Origin: Burkholderia sp. MS389
GTDB taxonomy: Bacteria > Pseudomonadota > Gammaproteobacteria > Burkholderiales > Burkholderiaceae
Length of the DNA stretch: 64,000 bases
Direction: 5' to 3'
NCBI RefSeq assembly: GCF_016899425.1
Contig: NZ_CP045994.1
Location: 2,356,001-2,420,000 of the forward strand
Shown piece after piece: positions 1-6,687 of the stretch (its first letter is position 1; each line of letters starts with the position of its first letter). Position numbers and translations under genes: made by a program. The notes under the pieces were generated by a model. It ran no database searches. It saw only the letters and a list, made by a program, of their open reading frames with translations, and had not been told where the DNA came from.

Positions 1-46
1 CCCCGATGATCGCGACGTCGATGGAATTCGATTTCATTTCACTCAT
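1..46 (-). CDS. Partial 5' end of a probable FAD/NAD(P)-binding oxidoreductase
   Basis: Reading leftwards from an ATG at 46, the first codons give MSEMKSNSIDVAIIG and then run off the window. A short hydrophobic beta strand ending in Ile-Ile-Gly near the N-terminus is the usual opening of a Rossmann dinucleotide-binding fold. FAD-dependent oxidoreductases related to tryptophan halogenases are common in aryl-polyene and xanthomonadin clusters, so the position fits. Only 15 residues are visible, so the family is inference. A second in-frame ATG at 37 is an alternative start. The gene is divergent from the methyltransferase at 155. Confidence 0.5.
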   Translation of the reverse strand, partial: MSEMKSNSIDVAIIG

Positions 47-113
47 GCTTGCCAATTCAGTCCGATTGATTGGGTATCTTATGTTTCTGACGCCACGATC
101 CGGCGTTGCCAAC

Positions 114-119
114 TACAAT
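114..119 (+). promoter_or_regulatory. Candidate -10 box for the methyltransferase gene
   Basis: TACAAT at 114-119 matches five of six bases of the sigma70 -10 consensus and lies 35 bases before the ATG at 155. No good -35 hexamer is visible at 16-18 bases spacing. The 47-154 interval separates two divergent genes, so a promoter is expected here. Confidence 0.35.
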
Positions 120-154
120 AGGCGCTCAACAAATCCAAGATCGATGAGAGACCC

Positions 155-874
155 ATGACGTCCTCCCGCACGCACGCGCCCGCCTATGTTCCCGAAACCC
201 GGTTCGGCATCTGGTTTCTTCGCACGCATACGTGGGAACATCACGTGCTCAAGGTTGCGATCGACGATCTGAAGCGGCTCATCGCGGCGCCGCTGCCGTC
301 GGCCCCCGTCCTCCTCGACGCAGGATGCGGTCAGGGCAAGTCGTTTCGCCTGCTGAGCGAAGCGTTCGCACCCGCCAGGATCATCGGTATCGACTGCCAC
401 GACGACTCGCTCGCGCATGCGTCGGAAGCGGCGCATCGCTGCGCCACGCCCGTCGAACTGCGGCATGCCGACTGCACGCAGATTCCGCTTGCCGATGCGA
501 GCGTCGACATCGTGTTCTGCCATCAGACCTTTCACCATCTCGTCGATCAGGACCATGCGCTGGCCGAGTTTCGCCGCGTGCTGAAACCCGGCGGACTGCT
601 GCTGTTCGCCGAATCGACCGACGCGTACATCAAGTCGTGGGTGATCCGGCTGCTGTTCCGCCACCCGATGGAGGTTCAGAAAAGCGCCGACGGCTACCTT
701 GCCATGCTACGCGACGCCGGGTTCGGTTTCGACACCCGCAACGTGTCGTTCCCCTATCTGTGGTGGAGCCGCGCGAAAGACTTCGGACTCCTCGAGCGCA
801 TCGGCCTGTACGCACCGAAACCCGGCAAGCGCCGCGAAACGCTCGTCAACGTCGCCGCGCGCAAGCCTGCCTGA
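155..874 (+). CDS. Class I SAM-dependent methyltransferase of the aryl-polyene cluster
   Basis: The 239-residue protein has the SAM-binding motif I LLDAGCGQG near residue 55, an acidic residue after the second strand (IGIDCHDDS), and the post-I region DIVFCHQTFHHL, as in the Methyltransf_11 family. The start at 155 follows a GAGAG stretch at a suitable distance. It has no signal peptide and should be cytoplasmic. It converges with the 18-gene polyketide operon. APE clusters commonly carry a methyltransferase that modifies the aryl head group, and that role is inferred here. The substrate cannot be read from the sequence. The C-terminal third is basic and aromatic. Confidence 0.88.
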   Translation: MTSSRTHAPAYVPETRFGIWFLRTHTWEHHVLKVAIDDLKRLIAAPLPSAPVLLDAGCGQGKSFRLLSEAFAPARIIGIDCHDDSLAHASEAAHRCATPVELRHADCTQIPLADASVDIVFCHQTFHHLVDQDHALAEFRRVLKPGGLLLFAESTDAYIKSWVIRLLFRHPMEVQKSADGYLAMLRDAGFGFDTRNVSFPYLWWSRAKDFGLLERIGLYAPKPGKRRETLVNVAARKPA

Positions 875-882
875 GCCAGCAA

Positions 883-900
883 GGCCGCCGTTCGGCGGCC
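883..900. terminator. Perfect inverted repeat between convergent genes
   Basis: GGCCGCCG at 883-890 pairs with CGGCGGCC at 893-900 across a two-base centre, giving a very GC-rich hairpin just after the methyltransferase stop at 874 and before the operon end at 923. No T-run follows on either strand, so it could be a weak bidirectional terminator or a transcript-end stabiliser. Confidence 0.5.
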
Positions 901-922
901 CCCTGCTACCGGCCGGTGCCGG

Positions 923-1372
923 TTACTGCTTCAACGTCACGACCTCGCCCGTCAGCGCCGCGCCGGCAACCACCGCGCCGGCACCGCACGTGTACTCGCT
1001 CGGGCTGGAGCGCGACACGTTGCGGTAATTGCTCTTGATGCCGACCACCGCATTGCCGCCCTCCTTGCGCGCGCGCGCCTGAAGCTCGATCACGGCCGAC
1101 AGGAATACATGCTGACACGCCGCCTCGTCGCTCTTGCCGAACGCGTTGGTCTTCTTGTTGGTCGCGAACGTCCCGTACGACTTCATCACGCGCGGATGCG
1201 GCTGATCGCCGAAATAGAGCGCGACGCCGTCGTCGAGCTTGCCTTCCTCGCTCTTCAACGCGCTGTCGATCGGATAGTCGCGGATCGTATCCCGTGCGTA
1301 GGCGGCCGAAGCCGCGAACGTCGCGCCGATCAATGCCAGTGCCATGCGATATTTCACGTGTGCCCCCGTCAT
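923..1372 (-). CDS. Small exported protein with GGNAV motif, last gene of the polyketide operon
   Basis: Starting at the ATG that overlaps the upstream stop by four bases (ATGA), the gene encodes 149 residues with a cleavable-looking signal peptide (ALALIGATFAASAAYA, then RD). The mature part contains GVALYFGDQPHP, a single Cys in EAACQHV, GGNAVVGIKSNYRN and EYTCGAGA. These two regions are shared with the protein encoded at 1369-1791, so the pair are paralogues. The Cys/GGNAVV/Cys layout recalls RcsF- and YbjQ-like envelope proteins. Databases often label such proteins as excinuclease-like, which this sequence does not support. Its role in the cluster is unknown; it may serve the cell-envelope end of the pathway. 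Confidence 0.82.
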   Translation of the reverse strand: MTGAHVKYRMALALIGATFAASAAYARDTIRDYPIDSALKSEEGKLDDGVALYFGDQPHPRVMKSYGTFATNKKTNAFGKSDEAACQHVFLSAVIELQARARKEGGNAVVGIKSNYRNVSRSSPSEYTCGAGAVVAGAALTGEVVTLKQ

Positions 1373-1791
1373 TGAGCATTCAACTGCACGACGTCGCCCG
1401 ACACGGCAATCGCGCCCGCACTGCCGCTCACGCCACACGTATATTCGGTCGTCGAATTCGAGCTTTTTTCATGGAAGCGCGTCGTCACGTTGATGACCGC
1501 ATTCCCGCCGTGATGCTTCGCATAGATGCGAAGACGGTTCAGCGCTTCCGCCAGCGCTTGCTCGCACGTCGGCTGCTCGCTTTCGACCCGGCGCACGCGC
1601 ACCGATTCCGAACGCGGACCGATGCTGGTCTTGACCTCCGGATGCGGCTGCGCACCGAAATAAATCGCGACGCCGCTCGTGTCCGGTGCCGTTGCCGCTG
1701 CCGGCAGAGGCAGCGAACGCACCACGGTGCCGCACCCGGTCAGCAACGATGTCGCGACCAACATGCCGGCCAGATGTCGTGTGTGCTTCAT
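1369..1791 (-). CDS. Small lipoprotein, paralogue of its downstream neighbour
   Basis: This 140-residue protein begins with a basic, then hydrophobic, signal ending in the lipobox LLTGC, so it should be lipidated at Cys20. The mature region repeats the neighbour's pattern: GVAIYFGAQPHPEV, a Cys in TCEQALAEALNRL, HGGNAVINVTTR, EYTCG and a terminal GDVVQL. The gene starts 32 bases after the third ketosynthase stops, the largest gap within the operon, and its TGA overlaps the next ATG. Canonical APE clusters carry a DUF3261 lipoprotein (ApeN). This is not recognisably that family but may fill an envelope role. Function is unknown. Confidence 0.83.
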   Translation of the reverse strand: MKHTRHLAGMLVATSLLTGCGTVVRSLPLPAAATAPDTSGVAIYFGAQPHPEVKTSIGPRSESVRVRRVESEQPTCEQALAEALNRLRIYAKHHGGNAVINVTTRFHEKSSNSTTEYTCGVSGSAGAIAVSGDVVQLNAQ

Positions 1792-1823
1792 TGTTATCGT
1801 CCTCTCAGCTCAGTAAGTTCACT

Positions 1824-3047
1824 TCAATCGCCCTTCCAGGCGTCCAACAACACACTTGCACAGCTGCCGCCGAATCCGAACGAAACCGACAGCGCGCGTT
1901 CGATCGCGAATTCGCGCGCGTCGCGCACGAGCGGCATGCCGGCTATCGCGGGATCGGGCACATCGCCGACGGCCGAGCCCGCGACGAAGCCGTCGCGCAT
2001 CATCAGGATCGTATAGATCGCTTCATGCGCACCGCTCGCGCCGAGCGGATGCCCCGTCATTCCCTTCGTCGACGAGAACGCCGGCACGTCGCCGCCGAAT
2101 ACGTCGCCGAGCGCTTTCAGTTCCTCGACGTCGCCGCGCTGCGTCGACGGCGCGTGCGTATTGACGTAGTCCGGACGCCGTTCGCCGCCATGTTCGAGCG
2201 CGCCACGCATCGCGCGCGCCATCCCCGGCGCATGCGGCATCGCCATGCCGGCGTTGTCCGTGCATTGGCCGAATCCGCTGATCTCCGCATGAATTCGCGC
2301 GCCGCGCGCGCGTGCATGCTCGAGCGATTCGAGCACCAGAATGCCGGCGCCGGACGCGATCACGAAACCATCCCTGTCAAGCGCATACGGACGCGACGCG
2401 CGGTCCGGCGTGTCGTTGAAACCGCTGGACAACACGCCCATCGCGTCGAACATCAACGTCATGTTGTCGTGCAGCGCCTCGCTTCCACCGGCCAGCACGA
2501 TGTCCTGGCACCCGGAGCGGATCAATTGCGCCGCTTGCCCGATCGCGAGCGCCCCGCTCGTGCACGCGGACGACGGCGAGTACGACACGCCCTCGATGCC
2601 GAACACCTGCGCGACGCATGCCGACGCCGTGCTGCTCATCGCCTTCGGCACGACATAGGGCGGCGTCTTGTCGATGCCGCGATGCTGCGCGATCGTCATC
2701 GCGTCGTCGTAGTCGGCCATCGATCCGATGCCGGACCCGACGATCGCGCCCACGCGCGGCGAACGGAGCACGTCGGCAGCGAGGCACGCATCGTCGAGCG
2801 CCGACGCGGCCGCATGCGCGGCAAAGCGCGCCGTGTCACCCATGAAGCGTTCGTGCTTGCGGGCAAACCGCGCTGCCGGGGCGACCGACGCCACGCCGGC
2901 GACCTGGCTGCGAAAACCGCGCTCGCGCCATGCGTCCACGCGGCTCACACCCGAGTGACCGGCGCGCAGCGCGGCCGATACTTCGTCAAGCGCGTTGCCG
3001 AGGCACGACACGATGCCGAGCCCCGTGACGACGACGCGCGCCGTCAT
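1824..3047 (-). CDS. Third beta-ketoacyl-ACP synthase of the cluster (FabF-type)
   Basis: The 407-residue protein has the complete Cys-His-His triad of elongating ketosynthases: SSACTSGA near residue 161, NTHAPSTQRGD, and GMTGHPLGASGA, plus the C-terminal SFGFGGS loop. The usual HGTST around the first His is HAPST here, which could alter the active-site pocket. The ATG at 3047 overlaps the preceding ketosynthase stop by four bases; the longer open frame upstream is discarded because it would run into that gene. It should condense malonyl-ACP with a growing polyene or starter on the cluster's carrier proteins. It has no counterpart in the minimal APE gene set and may come from duplication of the ApeR-type gene beside it. 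Confidence 0.92.
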   Translation of the reverse strand: MTARVVVTGLGIVSCLGNALDEVSAALRAGHSGVSRVDAWRERGFRSQVAGVASVAPAARFARKHERFMGDTARFAAHAAASALDDACLAADVLRSPRVGAIVGSGIGSMADYDDAMTIAQHRGIDKTPPYVVPKAMSSTASACVAQVFGIEGVSYSPSSACTSGALAIGQAAQLIRSGCQDIVLAGGSEALHDNMTLMFDAMGVLSSGFNDTPDRASRPYALDRDGFVIASGAGILVLESLEHARARGARIHAEISGFGQCTDNAGMAMPHAPGMARAMRGALEHGGERRPDYVNTHAPSTQRGDVEELKALGDVFGGDVPAFSSTKGMTGHPLGASGAHEAIYTILMMRDGFVAGSAVGDVPDPAIAGMPLVRDAREFAIERALSVSFGFGGSCASVLLDAWKGD

Positions 3048-4273
3048 GCGGCGACCCGCCGGAAGATCAGCGACGTGTTGATCCCGCCGAACGCGAAGTT
3101 GTTGCTCATCACGAATTCCGCTTCGATCCGGCGCGCGTCGCCGACGATGTAGTCGAGCGGCGCGCAGGCCGGATCGATCGTATCGAGATTGAGCGTCGGC
3201 ACATACCAGTTGCGCTTCATCATCTCGATCGTCCACCACGCCTCGAGCGCACCACATGCGCCCAGCGTATGCCCGACATAGCTCTTCAGCGAGCTGATCG
3301 GCATGCGTTCGCCGAATACGGACGCGGTCGCATGACTTTCCGCGACGTCGCCCCGGTCGGTCGACGTGCCGTGCGCGTTCACGTAGGCGATCGCATCGGC
3401 ATCGAGCGCCGCATCGCGCAGCGCGACACGCATCGCGACCGCCATCGTCTCCGCGGTCGGCTGGGTGATGTGCGCGCCGTCGGAATTGCAGCCGAAACCG
3501 ACGATCTCCGCATGGATCGTCGCGCCGCGCGCCATCGCGTGCTCGTATTCCTCGAGCACGAGCGTCGCCGCGCCTTCACCGACCACCAGCCCGTCGCGAT
3601 CGGCATCGAACGGCCGCGGCGTCAGGTTCGCGGCATCGTTGCGCGTGCTCGTCGCGTACAACGTATCGAACACCGCGACCGCCGGGCCGGACAACTCCTC
3701 CGCGCCGCCCGCCAGCATCAGCGCCTGCTTGCCCGTCGCGATCGCCTCGTACGCGTAGCCGATTGCCTGGCTGCCGGACGCGCAGGCCGACGACGTCGGC
3801 ACGATCCGGCCTTTCAGATCCCAGAACAGGCTGACGTTGACTGCCGTCGTGTGCGGCATCATCTGCACGTAGCTGTTCGACGTGACGTCGCGCATCGATC
3901 CCGTCTCGATCATCGTGCCGAACGCGCGGATCGGCTCGACCGATCCCGACGACGACCCGTACGCGACGCCCATCCGGCCGTCCCGGATCGACGCGTCGTC
4001 GCCCAGCCCCGCATCGGCCAGTGCCAGTTCGCTCGCGCGCACCGCGTACATCGATACGGGCCCCATCGAACGGGTCTTCTTGCGCGGATACGTGCGCGGC
4101 AGCTCGAACGCCGGCAGCGGGCACGCGAGCCGCGTATGCAGCGCTTCGTAGCAGTCCCATTCCGGCATGTAACGCACCGCGTTGCGCCCGTCGCGCAGGC
4201 GCGCCTCGATGTCCGCCCAGCTTTGACCGAAGGCGGTCACGCCGCCCATTCCCGTCACGACCACTCGCTTCAT
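3044..4273 (-). CDS. Beta-ketoacyl-ACP synthase (FabF-type, ApeR position)
   Basis: The 409-residue ketosynthase has SSACASGS near residue 162, NAHGTSTDRGD and YVGHTLGACGA as its Cys-His-His triad, and NNFAFGGIN near the C-terminus. ATG at 4273 shares one base with the ketoreductase stop (TGATG). A GTG one codon earlier is an alternative start. It lies directly after the ketoreductase, as ApeR follows ApeQ in known aryl-polyene clusters, where ApeR-type enzymes are thought to start or support chain building. Decarboxylative Claisen condensation of malonyl-ACP is the expected chemistry. Translation is coupled to both neighbours. Confidence 0.94.
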   Translation of the reverse strand: MKRVVVTGMGGVTAFGQSWADIEARLRDGRNAVRYMPEWDCYEALHTRLACPLPAFELPRTYPRKKTRSMGPVSMYAVRASELALADAGLGDDASIRDGRMGVAYGSSSGSVEPIRAFGTMIETGSMRDVTSNSYVQMMPHTTAVNVSLFWDLKGRIVPTSSACASGSQAIGYAYEAIATGKQALMLAGGAEELSGPAVAVFDTLYATSTRNDAANLTPRPFDADRDGLVVGEGAATLVLEEYEHAMARGATIHAEIVGFGCNSDGAHITQPTAETMAVAMRVALRDAALDADAIAYVNAHGTSTDRGDVAESHATASVFGERMPISSLKSYVGHTLGACGALEAWWTIEMMKRNWYVPTLNLDTIDPACAPLDYIVGDARRIEAEFVMSNNFAFGGINTSLIFRRVAA

Positions 4274-4998
4274 CACACCATCCCGCCGTTGACGCCGATC
4301 ACTTGTCGGGTGACGTAGGTCGCCGCATCCGACATCAGGAAGCCGACCACCGCCGCGACTTCGTCAGGCTGGCCGACGCGGCCCATCGGGACCGTCTTCA
4401 ATGCCTGTTCCAGCGGCACGTCGTCGAGCATGCCGGTATCGACCAGCCCGGGCGCGACGCAATTGACCGTGATCTTTCGCGATGCCAGTTCGACCGCCAG
4501 CGCCTTGGTCGCGCCGATCAGGCCGGCCTTCGCGGCGCTGTAGTTGACCTGGCCGCGATTGCCCATCACGCCCGACACGGACGCGATCGTCACGATCCGG
4601 CCGCCGCCGCGCAGACGCACCATCGGCATGGTCAGCGGATGAACGACGTTGTAGAACGCGTCCAGCCCGGTTTCGATCACGATATCCCAGTCCTCCTCGG
4701 ACAGCGCCGGAAACGCGCCATCCCGCGTCACGCCCGCGCTGCAGACGATCCCGTAGTACGCGCCGTGCGCGTCGACGTCGGCCTCCAGTTCACGCCGGCA
4801 CGCCGCGCGATCGCGCACGTCGAACTGCAGCACGCTCGCCGTGCCGCCCTGCGCGCGAATCGTCGCGGCGACGCTTTCCGCGTCGTCGCGGCCGGTGCGG
4901 CAATGAACCGTCACGGCGAAACCGTCGGATGCCAAGCGCAGTGCCACGGCGCGGCCGATGCCGCGGCTCGCCCCTGTCACGAGAACTCGCCGAGTCAT
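4273..4998 (-). CDS. 3-oxoacyl-ACP reductase, SDR family (FabG-like, ApeQ position)
   Basis: The 241-residue protein is a classical short-chain dehydrogenase: TGASRGIG nucleotide-binding motif at residues 8-15, CSAG at about 88, the catalytic Ser in ASVSG, YSAAK for Tyr and Lys, and a C-terminal INGG-like VNGGMV. The ATG at 4998 overlaps the dehydratase stop by four bases. In an aryl-polyene system it reduces the 3-keto group to 3-hydroxyl with NADPH before dehydration. Its place between dehydratase and ketosynthase matches ApeP-ApeQ-ApeR order. No enoyl reductase is present in the operon, which agrees with a conjugated polyene product. Confidence 0.95.
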   Translation of the reverse strand: MTRRVLVTGASRGIGRAVALRLASDGFAVTVHCRTGRDDAESVAATIRAQGGTASVLQFDVRDRAACRRELEADVDAHGAYYGIVCSAGVTRDGAFPALSEEDWDIVIETGLDAFYNVVHPLTMPMVRLRGGGRIVTIASVSGVMGNRGQVNYSAAKAGLIGATKALAVELASRKITVNCVAPGLVDTGMLDDVPLEQALKTVPMGRVGQPDEVAAVVGFLMSDAATYVTRQVIGVNGGMV

Positions 4999-5498
4999 GA
5001 ATTGAAACTCCCTTCGATAAAAGTCTGAAAATCGCTCGGTTGGTACACCTTGACGACGGCTTCCGCGCAGCACTCGCCGTCGGCATGAATCGCGCACTCG
5101 TACGCGCCGTGCCCCTCGTCGCCGCGCAACAGTTCCCGCGCGACGATGCGCAGCGTCGTGTCCGTGCGGAACGCGGGGCGATGCGCGACATAGCGGTTCG
5201 CGCCGAGCAATACGCCCGGCTTCGCCCGGCCGCCCGCATGCGCGGCGAGCAGGCCGACGTGCGCGGCGATCGCCTGCGCCATCAGCTCGATGCCGATCCA
5301 CGCCGGCATCGCACCGCTGTCGTCGGCGTACCACGCATCGCGGCGCGCCATCGCGCTCACCTCGATGCCGGTTTCCGAGCAGCGCTCGATCGAGTCGAGC
5401 AGCAGCATCGTGCCGCGATGCGGCAGCACGTCGCGCATGTCGCCGACAGGAATATCCGCGCCGCCGTGCAGCGCGTCGATCAATGGTCCGGCTTGCAT
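4995..5498 (-). CDS. 3-hydroxyacyl-ACP dehydratase, hotdog fold (ApeP position)
   Basis: The 167-residue single-hotdog protein has LPHRGTMLLLD near residue 25, with the catalytic His in the FabZ-like position, and WIGIELMAQAIAAH with the acidic partner Glu on the central helix. It should remove water from the 3-hydroxyacyl intermediate to leave a trans double bond. The ATG lies one base after the ketosynthase TGA. A second dehydratase domain is fused to the ligase at 13476-15164. Known APE systems pair two hotdog proteins, ApeI and ApeP, so these two probably form the working dehydratase together; that is inference from family knowledge. Confidence 0.93.
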   Translation of the reverse strand: MQAGPLIDALHGGADIPVGDMRDVLPHRGTMLLLDSIERCSETGIEVSAMARRDAWYADDSGAMPAWIGIELMAQAIAAHVGLLAAHAGGRAKPGVLLGANRYVAHRPAFRTDTTLRIVARELLRGDEGHGAYECAIHADGECCAEAVVKVYQPSDFQTFIEGSFNS

Positions 5499-5499
5499 G

Positions 5500-6687
5500 T
5501 CAGGTCCCCAGAATCAGGCTGGCATTGCTGCCGCCGAAAGCGAACGAATTGCTCATCACGTAACGTCCGGTGGCATCGCCGGCCAGACGGCGCTCGCCGT
5601 CGACGAGGTCGAGTGCCGGCAGCGCCGGATCGTGCTCGCCGTCCCAGACGTGCGCCGGCAGCGCGATCCCGCGGGCCAATGTCAGCCAGCCGAATCCCAG
5701 CTCGGTCGCGCCTGCCGCGCCGAGCATGTGCCCCGTCAGCGGCTTGGTTCCGCTCGCCGGCACGCCGTGCGGAAACACGCGGGCCATCACGTTCGCTTCC
5801 ATCTCGTCGTTCAGCCGCGTCGCGGTCGCATGCAGGTTCACGTAGCCGATCGCGGACGCAGCCACACCCGCGTCCGCGAGCGCGGCGCGCAACGCGTCCT
5901 CGGCGCCGTGGCCCGCCGGATCCGGCGCCGAGATGTGATGCGCATCGCTCGACTCGCCGACGCCGGCCAGGCGAACCGCCGCTTCGTCGCGGCTCATCAC
6001 GAACAGCGCGGCGCCTTCGCCGATCGTGATACCGCAGCGGTTCCGGCTCATCGGATTGGTCCGGCCCGGGCTGACCGATTCGAGCGACGCGAAGCCCTGC
6101 AGCGTGAGCTCGCACAGCGAATCCGCACCGCCGACGACGACCGCATCGCAGAGCTTCAGCCGCAGCAGGCGGCGCGCGGCCGCGAACGCCTTCGCGCTCG
6201 ACGTGCAGGCCGTCGACAGCGTATAGGCCGGCCCGCCGACACCGAGTACGGCCCGCACGAACGGCGCGGCCGTGCCGATTTCCATCTGTCGATAGTCGAA
6301 TCCGGCGGGTGTCGTGCCGGTCGCGGCACGCTCGGCGAGCGCCTGTTCCGCCGCCTGAATGCCGGACGTACTCGTGCCGATCACGACCCCGACCCGGCGC
6401 GGACCATGGCGCGCGATCGCCGCGGCGATGGACGATTCGATCTGCGCGAGCGCGGCGAGCAGCAGCCGGTTGTTCCGGCAGTCGAAATGCGCGAGCGCGT
6501 CAGGCGGCGCGATGTCGAGCGCGGACCGTACGTGCCCGACCCAGCCGCCGGCGGGAACGTCGGTACGCGGCGTCATGCCCGGTGCGACGCCCGCGCGCAA
6601 TGCGGCGACGATCTCGTCGGTCGTTGCGCCAAGCGCGTTGATCATGCCGGGCGCGGACAGGTAGACCGGCGTCTGTTTCGAATTCAT
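5500..6687 (-). CDS. Beta-ketoacyl synthase (ApeO position)
   Basis: The 395-residue ketosynthase carries STACTSSAKA near residue 158, NLHATATRLND and LTGHMLGAAGA, so Cys and both His residues are present, and NSFAFGGSN near the end. It is shorter and more divergent than FabF, as expected of ApeO-type enzymes. Family knowledge says ApeO pairs with the short chain-length-factor protein ApeC to extend the polyene; the ApeC-like gene is the first of this operon (17102-17797). Start at the ATG overlapping the exporter stop by four bases; a longer frame upstream would overlap the exporter gene. Confidence 0.93.
   Translation of the reverse strand: MNSKQTPVYLSAPGMINALGATTDEIVAALRAGVAPGMTPRTDVPAGGWVGHVRSALDIAPPDALAHFDCRNNRLLLAALAQIESSIAAAIARHGPRRVGVVIGTSTSGIQAAEQALAERAATGTTPAGFDYRQMEIGTAAPFVRAVLGVGGPAYTLSTACTSSAKAFAAARRLLRLKLCDAVVVGGADSLCELTLQGFASLESVSPGRTNPMSRNRCGITIGEGAALFVMSRDEAAVRLAGVGESSDAHHISAPDPAGHGAEDALRAALADAGVAASAIGYVNLHATATRLNDEMEANVMARVFPHGVPASGTKPLTGHMLGAAGATELGFGWLTLARGIALPAHVWDGEHDPALPALDLVDGERRLAGDATGRYVMSNSFAFGGSNASLILGT

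Noticed and set aside
923..1791. Excinuclease ABC subunit A-like label for the two small envelope genes
   Set aside because: The proteins are 140-150 residues, exported, and have no ATPase motif, so the label is not supported.
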